DNA of 64,000 bases, from NCBI GenBank assembly GCA_016718605.1, contig JADKCY010000002.1, forward strand, positions 992,001 to 1,056,000, given 5' to 3'. The first letter of the stretch is position 1, and each line of letters begins with the position of its first letter. This document shows, piece by piece, positions 8,801-17,251 of this stretch. The stretch comes from Lysobacterales bacterium. Lineage in GTDB: Bacteria; Pseudomonadota; Gammaproteobacteria; Xanthomonadales; Xanthomonadaceae. Under the pieces are notes generated by a model, which searched no databases, had not been told where the DNA came from, and saw only the letters and a list, made by a program, of their open reading frames with translations. A program made the translations under genes and the position numbers.

Positions 8801-10108
8801 TCAGTTGTGGTCGTTATCAGCGTGCTCGCGCGCTATCGCCCGCCAGCCGATGTCGCGGCGACAGAAGCCACCGTCAAAGTGAATCACATCAACGCCCTGA
8901 TACGCGTATCGCGCCGCGCTGGCAACATCCTCACCCAAGGCACAGACCGTCAACACGCGTCCGCCTGCGGTACATATCTCGCCATTCTGCAGGCGCGTGC
9001 CCGAATGGAAGACTTTGACACCAGGCGGAACCTCGTCCAACCCGTGGATGACCTCGCCCGCACGCGGCGTACCGGGATAGCCCTCTGCCGCCATCACCAC
9101 CCCGATGGCGGGACGCGCGTCCCAGTCGGCGCTGATGTCGTGCAGGCGCTGATCCAGCGCGGCATCCAGCAAATCGAGCAGATCCGAGCGCAAACGCAAC
9201 ATCACCGGCTGGGTTTCTGGATCACCGAAGCGCACATTGAATTCGATGACCTTCGGTGCGCCGGTGGCATCGATCATCAAGCCGGCATAGAGGAAGCCGG
9301 TGAACGGCATACCGTCGGCGCGCATGCCTGCCACGGTGGGATTGACCACCTCACGCATCACCCGCGCATGCACGTCCGGGGTCACCACCGGTGCGGGCGA
9401 ATACGCGCCCATGCCGCCGGTGTTGGGGCCGGTATCGCCTTCGCCGACACGCTTATGATCCTGCGAGGTCGCCATCGGCAACGCGGTGTGACCATCCACT
9501 ATCGAGATAAAACTGGCCTCTTCGCCATCGAGAAACTCTTCGATGACAACGCGCGATCCCGCCTCGCCGAAGGCATTGCCCTGCAGCATGTCGGTCACGG
9601 CGGCTTCGGCTTCGGCCAAGTCCATCGCCACGACCACGCCCTTACCCGCGGCCAGCCCATCGGCCTTGATGACGATGGGCGCGCCCTTCTCCCGCACATA
9701 GGCCAGTGCGGCCTGCAGATCGGTATGCACCGCGTAGAACGCGGTCGGTATGCCATGACGAGCGAGAAAATCCTTGGCGAACGCCTTGCTGCCTTCCAAC
9801 TGGGCCGCCGCCGCTGTGGGCCCGAAAATGCGCTGCCCAGCAGCGCGGAAACGATCCACCACGCCCGCCACCAACGGCACTTCAGGCCCCACCACCGTCA
9901 ATGCCACTTGCTCCGCCTGTGCGAGCGCCAGCAGACCGTCGATATCGCTCACCGCGACCGCCACCACACGGCATTTGTCTTCCCGCGCACTGCCCGCATT
10001 GCCCGGCGCCACCAGCACCTCGGCAACCCGCGGCGACTGCGCCAGTTTCCAGGCCAGCGCATGCTCGCGCCCACCCGACCCGATGACCAGAATTTTGAGA
10101 GTGTCCAT
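8801..10108 (-). CDS. purD: Phosphoribosylamine-glycine ligase PurD
   Basis: A 435-residue cytosolic enzyme for the second step of IMP synthesis: ATP-dependent joining of glycine to 5-phosphoribosylamine, giving GAR. Full family length. The N-terminal domain begins ILVIGSGGREHALAWKL; the ATP-grasp part has GPTAAAAQLEGSKAFAKDFL, VIKADGLAAGKGV, a SFISIVDG segment and the NVRFGDPETQ metal/ATP site. The start ATG at 10108 matches the usual PurD N-terminus. In many gammaproteobacteria purD is next to purH; here purH is about 46 kb away beside fis. Confidence 0.97.
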   Translation of the reverse strand: MDTLKILVIGSGGREHALAWKLAQSPRVAEVLVAPGNAGSAREDKCRVVAVAVSDIDGLLALAQAEQVALTVVGPEVPLVAGVVDRFRAAGQRIFGPTAAAAQLEGSKAFAKDFLARHGIPTAFYAVHTDLQAALAYVREKGAPIVIKADGLAAGKGVVVAMDLAEAEAAVTDMLQGNAFGEAGSRVVIEEFLDGEEASFISIVDGHTALPMATSQDHKRVGEGDTGPNTGGMGAYSPAPVVTPDVHARVMREVVNPTVAGMRADGMPFTGFLYAGLMIDATGAPKVIEFNVRFGDPETQPVMLRLRSDLLDLLDAALDQRLHDISADWDARPAIGVVMAAEGYPGTPRAGEVIHGLDEVPPGVKVFHSGTRLQNGEICTAGGRVLTVCALGEDVASAARYAYQGVDVIHFDGGFCRRDIGWRAIAREHADNDHN

Positions 10109-10130
10109 GCGGGAAAGACTAACAGGCCAC

Positions 10131-10703
10131 TCAGAGAATGGATTCCCCCGACGGGCGTTTCGCCAGTTTTCGCTGCAACGAGCGGCGATGCATGCCCAGC
10201 AGGCGGGCGGCGGCGGACAGGTTGCCGCCGGTTTCCACCAGGGCCTGCTGGATGTGCTCCCACTCCACGCGCGCCAGCGGCGTCATGCGTGTGCTGTCTT
10301 CCAGCTCGGGCAGTTCGTCTTCGTCATCCAGCAAGGCCCGCACGATGGCGTCTGCCGAGGCGGGCTTGGGCAGGTAGTTGACTGCGCCGCGCTTCATTGC
10401 TTCGACGGCGGTCGCCACGCTGGCGTAGCCGGTCAGCAACAGGATGCGCAAATCCGGTTGCAGCTCCAGCAGTGGTTCAATCAACGCCAAGCCGGATTGC
10501 TGGCCGAGCTTGAGATCGAGCACAGCGAAATCCGCCGCTTGATCATGCGCGGCCTGCAGCACACTCTCGCCGTCGGAAAACACCGTGCAACGCAAGCCTC
10601 GCCGCTCCAAGGCCCGGGCCAGCGTTCGCCCGAACACCGCGTCGTCATCGACCACCCAACCGCGCCGCAATTCGATGTTCATCGGCGGTTTCGTCTCCGT
10701 CAT
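10131..10703 (-). CDS. regA: RegA/PrrA/ActR-family response regulator
   Basis: A 190-residue response regulator. The receiver has the acidic pair DD at 19-20, phospho-acceptor Asp63 in VLDLKL, Thr91 and Lys113 in PKPAS. The C-terminal Fis-type helix-turn-helix (about residues 150-182, AARLLGMHRRSLQRKLAKR) matches the recognition helix typical of RegA/PrrA/ActR rather than NtrC; there is no AAA+ domain. The start overlaps the stop of the upstream sensor kinase as ATGA, so the pair is translationally coupled. Family role: redox-responsive control of respiration, carbon and nitrogen genes. Target genes cannot be inferred here. Confidence 0.9.
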   Translation of the reverse strand: MTETKPPMNIELRRGWVVDDDAVFGRTLARALERRGLRCTVFSDGESVLQAAHDQAADFAVLDLKLGQQSGLALIEPLLELQPDLRILLLTGYASVATAVEAMKRGAVNYLPKPASADAIVRALLDDEDELPELEDSTRMTPLARVEWEHIQQALVETGGNLSAAARLLGMHRRSLQRKLAKRPSGESIL

Positions 10704-11969
10704 GCTTCGCTTTCCTCAAACGCCTGCCTTGGCAATTCCACGCGGGTCAGGCTCCCTCCATCCACATGCGGGCGCAGACTCAAGTGTCCGCCCAGTTGCT
10801 CCACCGCCGCGTGCGAGAGCGCCAGTCCCAAACCCAAACCTTCCGCCTTGCCACTCTCGAACAAACGTCCCAGACGAGGTGCCAGCGCACTGTCGACGCC
10901 CGGTCCGAAATCGCGAATCTCAATCAGCAATCCGCCCGCACTGAGCCCTTTGGACGGGTAACTGACCTCCATACCGACCCGATTCACAGCGTGACTGGCA
11001 CTGGCGTCCGCAGCGTTGTGCAGCAGTGCCAGCAGCAGGTGCTCCATGCCGCTGTTGGCGCGCAGACGCAAGCGGGTCGGGATGATGCCTCGCACGTCGA
11101 TGTTGACGTCCGGCCGGGTCAGCGACCAACGTTCCAGCACGCCCTGCAAAAAACACATCGAGGGTCTGCATCGGCAAGTCTTCGCCACGCGCGCGTTGCA
11201 CCAACGACCTTACGCGGTCGCGACATTCACCAGTGAGGGTCTTCAACAAGGCATGCTCTTCGGCGAGTCGCGGATCGTCGGCGTAATCGACGACCAGGTC
11301 ATCCAACAACAAGGCCATGCTGCCGAGCGGGGTGTTCAGCTCATGCGCCAGCGAGGCGGCGTGTGTGCCCAGAGCCACGATGCCCTCGTTGCGCAGTGCC
11401 TGCTCGCGCATCTTCGACAACGCGTGCTCACGATCGCCCAACGCAATCGCCAGTCGTCGCAACACCAGAATGAACACCAGGGCGCTCAGCCCGAAATTGA
11501 TTGCCATACCCCACAGATGGCGATCAAACCCCAGACTGACATCGCCATGCACATGCGGAAACGGCGGTGCGAACAGGGCCATCAGCACGTAGGCCAGTCC
11601 ACTGGCCGCGCCCACTGCCCAGACCCACGCACCCGGCAGCCCCACCGCGGCCAAAGCAATCGGCACCAGATACAGCGAGACAAAAGGATTGGCGCTGCCG
11701 CCGCTCCAGAACAGCAGCCAGGTCAAGGCTGCAAGATCGGTTCCCAAATGCAGTGCCAACTCGCGGGGATGCAGTGACTGCGGCCGCTGCAGACGCCAGA
11801 ACACCCACTCGAAAGAGCGCCAGCAAAGCACACCCAACCACAAGGGCGTTGCGTGCAGCGGCAAACCCAAACCATACAGCGCCACCGTAATGGCCAGCGC
11901 TTGACCGGGCAGCGCGACGCTACGCAGCGTGCTCAACAGGCGGAGGAACTTTAGGCGACTGGCATCCAT
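10700..11969 (-). pseudogene. regB: RegB/PrrB-family redox sensor kinase, frameshifted
   Basis: The sensor partner of RegA, about 422 residues if one frameshift is repaired. The first frame (from 11969) has six membrane helices, the quinone-site motif GGSANPF at 90-96, phospho-acceptor His209 in the H-box AHELNTPL, and the redox-box Cys249 in GECRDRV. The second frame (to 10700) carries the ATPase domain: N-box LLHNAADAS, DFGPG, and GLGLGLAL. The frames meet at a run of six A (six T on the coding strand) at 11148-11153; removing one T gives continuous LDVFLQGVLERW. All functional motifs are kept, so an assembly error or very recent mutation is more likely than old decay. Confidence 0.85.
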
Positions 11970-12024
11970 GGCGACACTTTAACGCCACTCGCCATCGACA
12001 CTGCGACCAACTGCCGCAGCCGGA

Positions 12025-13254
12025 TCACTCCGTCAGCAGCGATGTCTGCAGCACCTCGCTGGGCTGACCAGTCAAGGTCTGCACGCTGCCGCGCAGATCG
12101 GTGGTGGCAATCCGTCGCTTCAAGGCCATCAGTGCTCGCACCAGATCATCAAGGCTTTGCGCGTCACGTGTGCGCTGGCGAATCTCCGCATCCAGCGCGC
12201 GAAACAGCGTGACCGCGCGGGCAGTGCGCGGGCCAAAACTGCGCTCCGCATGCAAGGTCTTGATGGCCTTGCCGTGATTGCGCATCCAGTCGAACGCTTT
12301 GTCCGCACGCGCCTCGGTCAACAGGCCCGAGCGCCGCATCAACTCGATGGAATAAAACTCGGCCAAGCCCTCGGCAATCCAGTCATCGCCCACCTCACCG
12401 CGCACCCGTGTCACCACATGGACCAACTCGTGGATAAGGGTGCTGGTGCCGTTTTCGCTCAGTATCGGACGCTCCGAATGCAGATACAGCGACCGCGGAC
12501 CGGACAGCCCACCGCGCCACATCGGATCGCCCGCACCGACGATCAGCATTTTTTTCGGCAGCGAATCAAATGCCGCCAGCATTTCCGGCGCGACGATGTT
12601 GATGAAGGCGATGTACTCGTTGCGCCCCATCGGATCACCTTTCGGCGCACCGACACTGACTTCCATGCCGTGAATCTGCTCACGCCGCGTGCCGACATCG
12701 CCCGCAATCAACCACCCCGTCGGGCGATCAAATCGCTGGCGCGGATCAACGATCACAAAGGACGCGCCATCACGACTGCGTAAATACTGGGTATCGACAT
12801 TGCTCCAACCAGCGGGCAGATCGACGAACAACCGCGCCCGCGCATCGGTGTCGCGGGTCAGCCTGGCACGCAGCGGCGGCACCAGATGATCGAGTCGCAC
12901 AAGGGTCCAATCCGGCGTAATCCGTGCGTCGAAACCACCATCGCGACGGCGCTTGTCGATGCGATAGCGATAGCGCAACTCGCCGCCATCGTCCGGCACG
13001 GTCCACGCCACACGCTCGCCAGCACGCACGATCTCACCGTCACCCTGCACGTCGAGATAGCGCTCGGCATCCATACGCAGATCCAGCGAAACCACGCGCC
13101 CCGAATCCGGCCGAACCTCAATCCGCACCGTCGCCAGCCCCTCGGCTGGCAGAAAACCGACGTGGTAATCCACTTCGAAACGCTTGCTGGCGGCGAACAA
13201 GAATCCAGGCGAGATCAGCAAGCAATACAGGACGAATCGAAACACAGACCGCAT
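12025..13254 (-). CDS. Exported HExxH metallopeptidase-like protein
   Basis: A 409-residue exported protein. The start at 13254 gives a signal peptide (about 22 residues, ending LFAAS); an in-frame ATG 14 codons earlier is less likely. The N-terminal ~200 residues are beta-rich, like the propeptide-like domain of M1/M61 aminopeptidases. The putative active site is HELVHVV followed 20 or so residues later by EGLAEFYS, the HExxH...E arrangement of gluzincins. No PDZ domain follows, so this is not a full M61 glycyl aminopeptidase; peptidase MA-like is the best description. The substrate is unknown. Confidence 0.65.
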   Translation of the reverse strand: MRSVFRFVLYCLLISPGFLFAASKRFEVDYHVGFLPAEGLATVRIEVRPDSGRVVSLDLRMDAERYLDVQGDGEIVRAGERVAWTVPDDGGELRYRYRIDKRRRDGGFDARITPDWTLVRLDHLVPPLRARLTRDTDARARLFVDLPAGWSNVDTQYLRSRDGASFVIVDPRQRFDRPTGWLIAGDVGTRREQIHGMEVSVGAPKGDPMGRNEYIAFINIVAPEMLAAFDSLPKKMLIVGAGDPMWRGGLSGPRSLYLHSERPILSENGTSTLIHELVHVVTRVRGEVGDDWIAEGLAEFYSIELMRRSGLLTEARADKAFDWMRNHGKAIKTLHAERSFGPRTARAVTLFRALDAEIRQRTRDAQSLDDLVRALMALKRRIATTDLRGSVQTLTGQPSEVLQTSLLTE

Positions 13255-13543
13255 GGTGACTCCGAAACGGGGTGACGAGGTTGCAAGCATACGCACTGGG
13301 CATGAACAACAGCGGTGACATGGCCGTGCCTGGAAGCTTGCGTTTTGCGGCCCGCGCGACGCGGTCGCAGGGAAAAGGCGCGCGACCGATCACACAAATC
13401 AAACACGATCAGTTATATCGCTCCGACACTTCGTTGCCCGCGACCAATGAGCAACGCGCCGCACAGCACACACAGCACCGGCACGGGATGCAGGTAGCGG
13501 AACGACGCAATGTGCGAGAACAACACCAGCCCCGCCACCGCGG

Positions 13544-14827
13544 TCAGCGCTGCCGTGCTGACGACAGCGCGCCGGGCTTCACATCGGAAGACCGCCACAT
13601 TCCATGCAAAACGAGCAGCGCGAGCGGCGCAGTAACCAGCAACGCCAGCGGAAGCCACCATCGCCCGATGGCAAACCACCTTCCGACACCCTCGTCGGAT
13701 AGTGGTACGGCGTCCACGCCAAGCGCCGCCCCGGTGATCTTCAACAGGGCGACATCGGGGCGGCGAGCCCCCGCATCATCAGCAAGGCGCGCCGCGGCCT
13801 CATCGCCGTTCACATAGCCGCGTAGCGTGTTCAACCCCATCCACACGAAACCTATCGGGTTGGAGCGCAAGGTATCTGAAGCAATCCTCCGGCCCAACTC
13901 GCGGGCGCGCTCCTCACCAACTTCGTGTCGGAGCACCATCCATAGCCCGCCCGAACCCCACATCTGAGCCTCACGGCTGTGCGGATCGGCAATCGGGTAG
14001 GCCAAGCGATCCAGCAAAGTCACTGGCAAGCCGACTTGCGCAAGATGCTCAGGCCTGACGAGCGGCGCGACCAACCCCAATCGCATCTGCGCTTCGTTGC
14101 ACAGATACGCAGGGGCACAACCCATAGCAGCGCCATACAGGTGTTGATAACCCAGATGAGCCCCTGACAGCATCGCCCAGACCCACAACAAATGCGTCAC
14201 CGGATCGCGCTGGCGGACCTTGGCCGCGCCTGCATGCGACCTCATCGCATAGCGCAGAAGCGGAGCAAAAATGCTGAGACCAAGCACCACCGGCAACAAG
14301 CTCATCCGCAGCGAAACAACCACCAATCCAGCCATGACAAACAACGCCACCCAACGCCGCATGCCGGTGGAAACGTAGCGGCTCACCACCACCAGGAAGA
14401 CCAACAGCGCCAACAAACCCGCCGCTTCGGCCATCAACATGCGCTCATAAAACAACTGCGCAGGCTCAAGCGCCACCAGCGTAGCCGCCAATAACGCGAC
14501 TCGGAACCTCGTACCCGCCTCCACACGCAACAGCCGGAACACCAGGACGCAGGAGGCGATACCCATCGCGGTTTGAATCAACACCAATGCCAGCCCGGAA
14601 CGCATCCACACCGCCGCCGACACCAACCACGGATAACTGACGCTCCGATCCGGCGGTTGCCATTCCGTCATCGCAGCGCGCAAGTAGTGCGCCGAATCAC
14701 CCAGAAACAAGCGAAGCCCCGGGTCCCAGATCAAGAACCCCGCCTTGACGATCACCAGCAGCGCAAGCAGTCCAAGCCACTCCACGACCCGCTTGGAACG
14801 CGACACCGAATCAGGCGTAGTTGTCAT
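13544..14827 (-). CDS. Polytopic membrane protein, glycosyltransferase-39-like, 3' frameshift
   Basis: About 427 residues in the main frame from the ATG at 14827 (the frame is open to 14896). It has roughly ten hydrophobic helices and an early lumenal loop with LGDSAHYL, reminiscent of the acidic site of GT-C (ArnT/PMT-like) transferases, so a lipid-linked sugar transferase or a related unassigned membrane protein is plausible. The frame stops at 13544, but another frame continues to 13413 with a clear final helix region (AALTAVAGLVLFSHI, then RYLHPVPVLCVLCG). One missing base near 13569-13574 (CCCGG-CGCGC on the coding strand) would join them. Confidence 0.55.
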   Translation of the reverse strand: MTTTPDSVSRSKRVVEWLGLLALLVIVKAGFLIWDPGLRLFLGDSAHYLRAAMTEWQPPDRSVSYPWLVSAAVWMRSGLALVLIQTAMGIASCVLVFRLLRVEAGTRFRVALLAATLVALEPAQLFYERMLMAEAAGLLALLVFLVVVSRYVSTGMRRWVALFVMAGLVVVSLRMSLLPVVLGLSIFAPLLRYAMRSHAGAAKVRQRDPVTHLLWVWAMLSGAHLGYQHLYGAAMGCAPAYLCNEAQMRLGLVAPLVRPEHLAQVGLPVTLLDRLAYPIADPHSREAQMWGSGGLWMVLRHEVGEERARELGRRIASDTLRSNPIGFVWMGLNTLRGYVNGDEAAARLADDAGARRPDVALLKITGAALGVDAVPLSDEGVGRWFAIGRWWLPLALLVTAPLALLVLHGMWRSSDVKPGALSSARQR

Positions 14828-14892
14828 CACATCGCTCCAGCCAGCTCGCAGGTGATCTGCGCATCGTTTGGGCACGAAACCGAAACCCCGCG

Positions 14893-15127
14893 TCAAACGT
14901 AACCGCGTCCACCATGGGCTTCAATGTGCGCCAGTCGTCCCCGATCATCGTAGTGGCGCAGGATGTGGTGCGGGCCATCGCTTTCGCCGTATGGGCTGAG
15001 CCGGGTCGCTTGTCCGCGTCATTGCCGAGCTCGATGCGCAGTGCGTCGGCGATACACGGGTCGGCATCACTTTGTGATAGAAATAGTCAACGCTCCAATC
15101 GTTGAGCGCCAAGGCGACCTGACCCAC
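14893..15127 (-). pseudogene. Possible decayed or indel-broken small gene
   Basis: The 321-bp gap between the membrane protein and the plus-strand cassette has no intact gene. On the minus strand three successive frames give protein-like text: WSVDYFYHKVMPTR, then DALRIELGNDADK, then ATRLSPYGES...HYDDRGRLAHIE ending at a TGA at 14893-14895. Two single-base losses would join them into about 78 residues from a GTG at 15127. The HYDDRGRL segment recalls a YD repeat, and 15027-15047 is identical over 21 bases to 20268-20288 in the second RHS gene. This is weak, inference-level evidence. Confidence 0.25.
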
Positions 15128-15148
15128 CCACGTTTCAAGGAAGAAGCG

Positions 15149-15442
15149 ATGAACCAGTCCCCGTTCCACACCAATCCCAACGGCATCTTCTTCATCACCG
15201 ATGCCCGCCTCCCCAACGCCGCCGGAAAACGCTGGATCGATGACGGCGATTGCGTCGAGCTGCGCACGGACACCGACTCGCTCTACGTCGAGGGCGTCGA
15301 GTTTCTGGGCAACAGCCACGGCCGCGGTCGCGCAGCGTTCTTCACGCACTCCCCCGAGGACACGCTCCACGGCATCACGCTCGGCGAGATCGTCGAGTTC
15401 GAGACGCGTCACGTCTTCGGCTGCCACGCCGATGCGCAGTGA
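15149..15442 (+). CDS. Small hypothetical protein opening the island cassette
   Basis: A 97-residue soluble protein I do not recognise. The start at 15149 is well supported by AAGGAAG eight bases upstream; the longer open frame before it is not coding. It is acidic, with a beta-rich look (GIFFITDARLPN, VELRTDTDSLYVEG, GEIVEFETRHVFG), no signal peptide and no membrane helix. It is the first of five same-strand genes between 15149 and 17860. Confidence 0.6.
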   Translation: MNQSPFHTNPNGIFFITDARLPNAAGKRWIDDGDCVELRTDTDSLYVEGVEFLGNSHGRGRAAFFTHSPEDTLHGITLGEIVEFETRHVFGCHADAQ

Positions 15443-15457
15443 GGAATCCCGTCGCCC

Positions 15458-15880
15458 ATGAGCACTCCCCAACGCACCGATAGCCAGCTCGGTCATCTGC
15501 TCCTCATCGTCGGCCTGATCCTGTTCGGCATCGCCTACGCGGTCGTTCGCCACTTCTCGGCACTGCTCCATGTGCCCATCGAGATCGGCGGCGCCGTGTT
15601 GCTACGCAGCGGCATCGCGCTTGCAGCAGCGGCCGCCGTCGGCTGGTGGTTCTTCTCGCACCGACGCTGGCTCCCTATATCGCTCCTGGTGCTATTGGGC
15701 TGCCTGTCGGTCGCCTTCTGGCCGGCGATCGATGTCTGGGCCGCGGAGTTCCCCGTGCTCTCCTTGGGCCTCGATCCCACCGAGGCCACCCTGGCGTGGT
15801 GGGGGAGCATGACCACACGCATCGTCGTCCTGCTCGCACTGTTTGCTGCCGCGGTGTGGCTGCTGATCAACGACAACTAG
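15458..15880 (+). CDS. Four-helix membrane protein, unknown function
   Basis: A 140-residue protein with four predicted transmembrane helices (about residues 10-30, 45-65, 72-90 and 115-137) and short loops. No family motif is recognisable. It begins 15 bases after the previous stop, so the two are probably cotranscribed. The compact all-helix design fits a small integral membrane component, possibly of a membrane-acting accessory system; function is not assigned. Confidence 0.6.
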   Translation: MSTPQRTDSQLGHLLLIVGLILFGIAYAVVRHFSALLHVPIEIGGAVLLRSGIALAAAAAVGWWFFSHRRWLPISLLVLLGCLSVAFWPAIDVWAAEFPVLSLGLDPTEATLAWWGSMTTRIVVLLALFAAAVWLLINDN

Positions 15881-15888
15881 GGACCAAC

Positions 15889-16371
15889 ATGGACACGCCG
15901 CTCTCCCCGGAATGGGTCAGCGCGCTTACCGCGCTGGCGGCCGTCTTCCTCGGCCCCGTGCTTGCCTGGATCGTCACCCGTCGGCAGATCAGCGCCAGTG
16001 CGCGCAGCCAGAGCCGCCAGGCGTGGATCGACCGCCTGCGCGACGACCTGGCCGAGTACGCCACCGAACTCGCCACCGTCGCCGTGCGCGCCCGCTTCGA
16101 CATCATCAAAGACGCCGCCGAGTTGCAAGCGCTCACGCAGCGTGCACAATTGCTGCGCACCCGCGTCCAGTTGATACTCAATCCCGCCGAGGCCAGCCAC
16201 CGCGAACTGCTCGATGCCCTGGAGCGCATGCTTGATGCCACCACGCGCCTGCCCAGCGCCGCGCATAAAGAGCAAGACGACGACACCCCCGCCGCCGGAC
16301 GTACCCGCCTGGTCGCCGCGGCACAGACGGTCATCAAGCAAGCCTGGGAGGATGTGAAGCGGCTCCGATGA
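15889..16371 (+). CDS. Single-pass membrane protein with cytoplasmic coiled coil
   Basis: A 160-residue protein. One N-terminal transmembrane helix (about residues 9-28) is followed by RRQISASARSQSRQAWIDRLRDDLAEY-type helical sequence and more amphipathic helix to the end. I have seen this plan (short N-terminus, one helix, then a Trp-Ile-x-x-Leu-Arg-Asp coiled coil) in many unassigned bacterial membrane proteins. The start at 15889 is chosen because it follows the previous stop by eight bases and places the helix at the N-terminus. A tethered, oligomeric cytoplasmic domain is inferred. Confidence 0.6.
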   Translation: MDTPLSPEWVSALTALAAVFLGPVLAWIVTRRQISASARSQSRQAWIDRLRDDLAEYATELATVAVRARFDIIKDAAELQALTQRAQLLRTRVQLILNPAEASHRELLDALERMLDATTRLPSAAHKEQDDDTPAAGRTRLVAAAQTVIKQAWEDVKRLR

Positions 16372-16437
16372 ACACGCGCCAGCCATGAAACTCACCGGCT
16401 GTGACTTGTTGCTGACGGCTCCCTGCTCCTGCCCATC

Positions 16438-17250
16438 ATGTCCACTGCGAACGAGACACCCAGCGCTAACTGCATTTGGTGCGGAACTCAGACCAAAGGA
16501 AACGAACCCCCAGAGCACATCGTGCCTGAGGCCATCGGATGTCCTGAGGGTTTCATCCTTCGTGCCGGCGAGGTGTGCGCAGCCTGCAACCATGGGCTTG
16601 CGCACGTAGACCAAGCGTTGGTCCATGATCTTGAGATGTACGCCTTCATGGCAGGCGTCCCCAATAGGCGTGGGGGACCGGCCAAAGTCTCCAGCTTTGG
16701 GAACGTGCATGCGGAGGCGCGCAACGGTCACGCAAATTTCTACGTCAACATGGACCCGACACCGATCAAGACGACGACCGGCAAGCGCCTTCCTGGGTTT
16801 CGCGGCAAGGAGCGTGATATCAAAGCGGTCATGCATCGAGACGGGCAAATGGCGACCATCGATTTCCCATTGGAGTTTGGACGGTCGCCAAAAGTGGCTC
16901 GCGGCCTCGTCAAGTTGGCCGCCGAATACCTGTGCTGGGCGATGGGACGCGATGTTGCCGCCAAAGCGATCGATGGCCCGGTTGCCGACTTCGTTCGGCA
17001 TGGAAAAGGATATCGGCCAATCGTCCTGTTCGGTTCCGATGTCACCAAGTATGAGCACCACTTCGGGCACATCGGGCAGCACGAGAATGATGGATGGTGG
17101 TGCGCCTTCCGACTCGCACACTTCCATGTATTTGTCGACCTGACAACCAACCTGGGGGCATTCCGACAGACCGCCCATGGCCTATACGAGACGATGGGCC
17201 CCACCGGGTGGACAACACTCCCCCTCGACGCCGTTTCGATCAAGCGCTGA
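16438..17250 (+). CDS. HNH endonuclease-domain protein
   Basis: A 270-residue protein whose first ~60 residues form an HNH/zinc-knuckle nuclease domain: Cys12-x2-Cys15, the catalytic EH at 26-27 in EHIVPEAIG, then Cys47-x2-Cys50 followed by Asn51 (CAACN). This resembles the HNH_5-type layout of CxxC, EHIIPxxxG and CxxCN. The remaining ~200 residues have no motif I recognise; they include VARGLVKLAAEYLCWAMG and several His-rich strands (HHFGHIGQH) and probably give target specificity. Found with small membrane proteins on an accessory island, it could be a defence or mobile-element nuclease; that role is inference. Confidence 0.7.
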   Translation: MSTANETPSANCIWCGTQTKGNEPPEHIVPEAIGCPEGFILRAGEVCAACNHGLAHVDQALVHDLEMYAFMAGVPNRRGGPAKVSSFGNVHAEARNGHANFYVNMDPTPIKTTTGKRLPGFRGKERDIKAVMHRDGQMATIDFPLEFGRSPKVARGLVKLAAEYLCWAMGRDVAAKAIDGPVADFVRHGKGYRPIVLFGSDVTKYEHHFGHIGQHENDGWWCAFRLAHFHVFVDLTTNLGAFRQTAHGLYETMGPTGWTTLPLDAVSIKR

Positions 17251-17251
17251 C

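Noticed and set aside
8696..10381. 561-codon plus-strand open frame opposite purD
   Set aside because: Antisense to a clearly conserved gene, with His/Arg-rich composition and no motif; typical high-GC shadow.
11148..11153. Programmed ribosomal frameshift in regB
   Set aside because: Joining the frames needs a +1 (or -2) shift at a plain T6 run with no slippery heptamer, stop codon or stimulatory hairpin in place; an indel is simpler.
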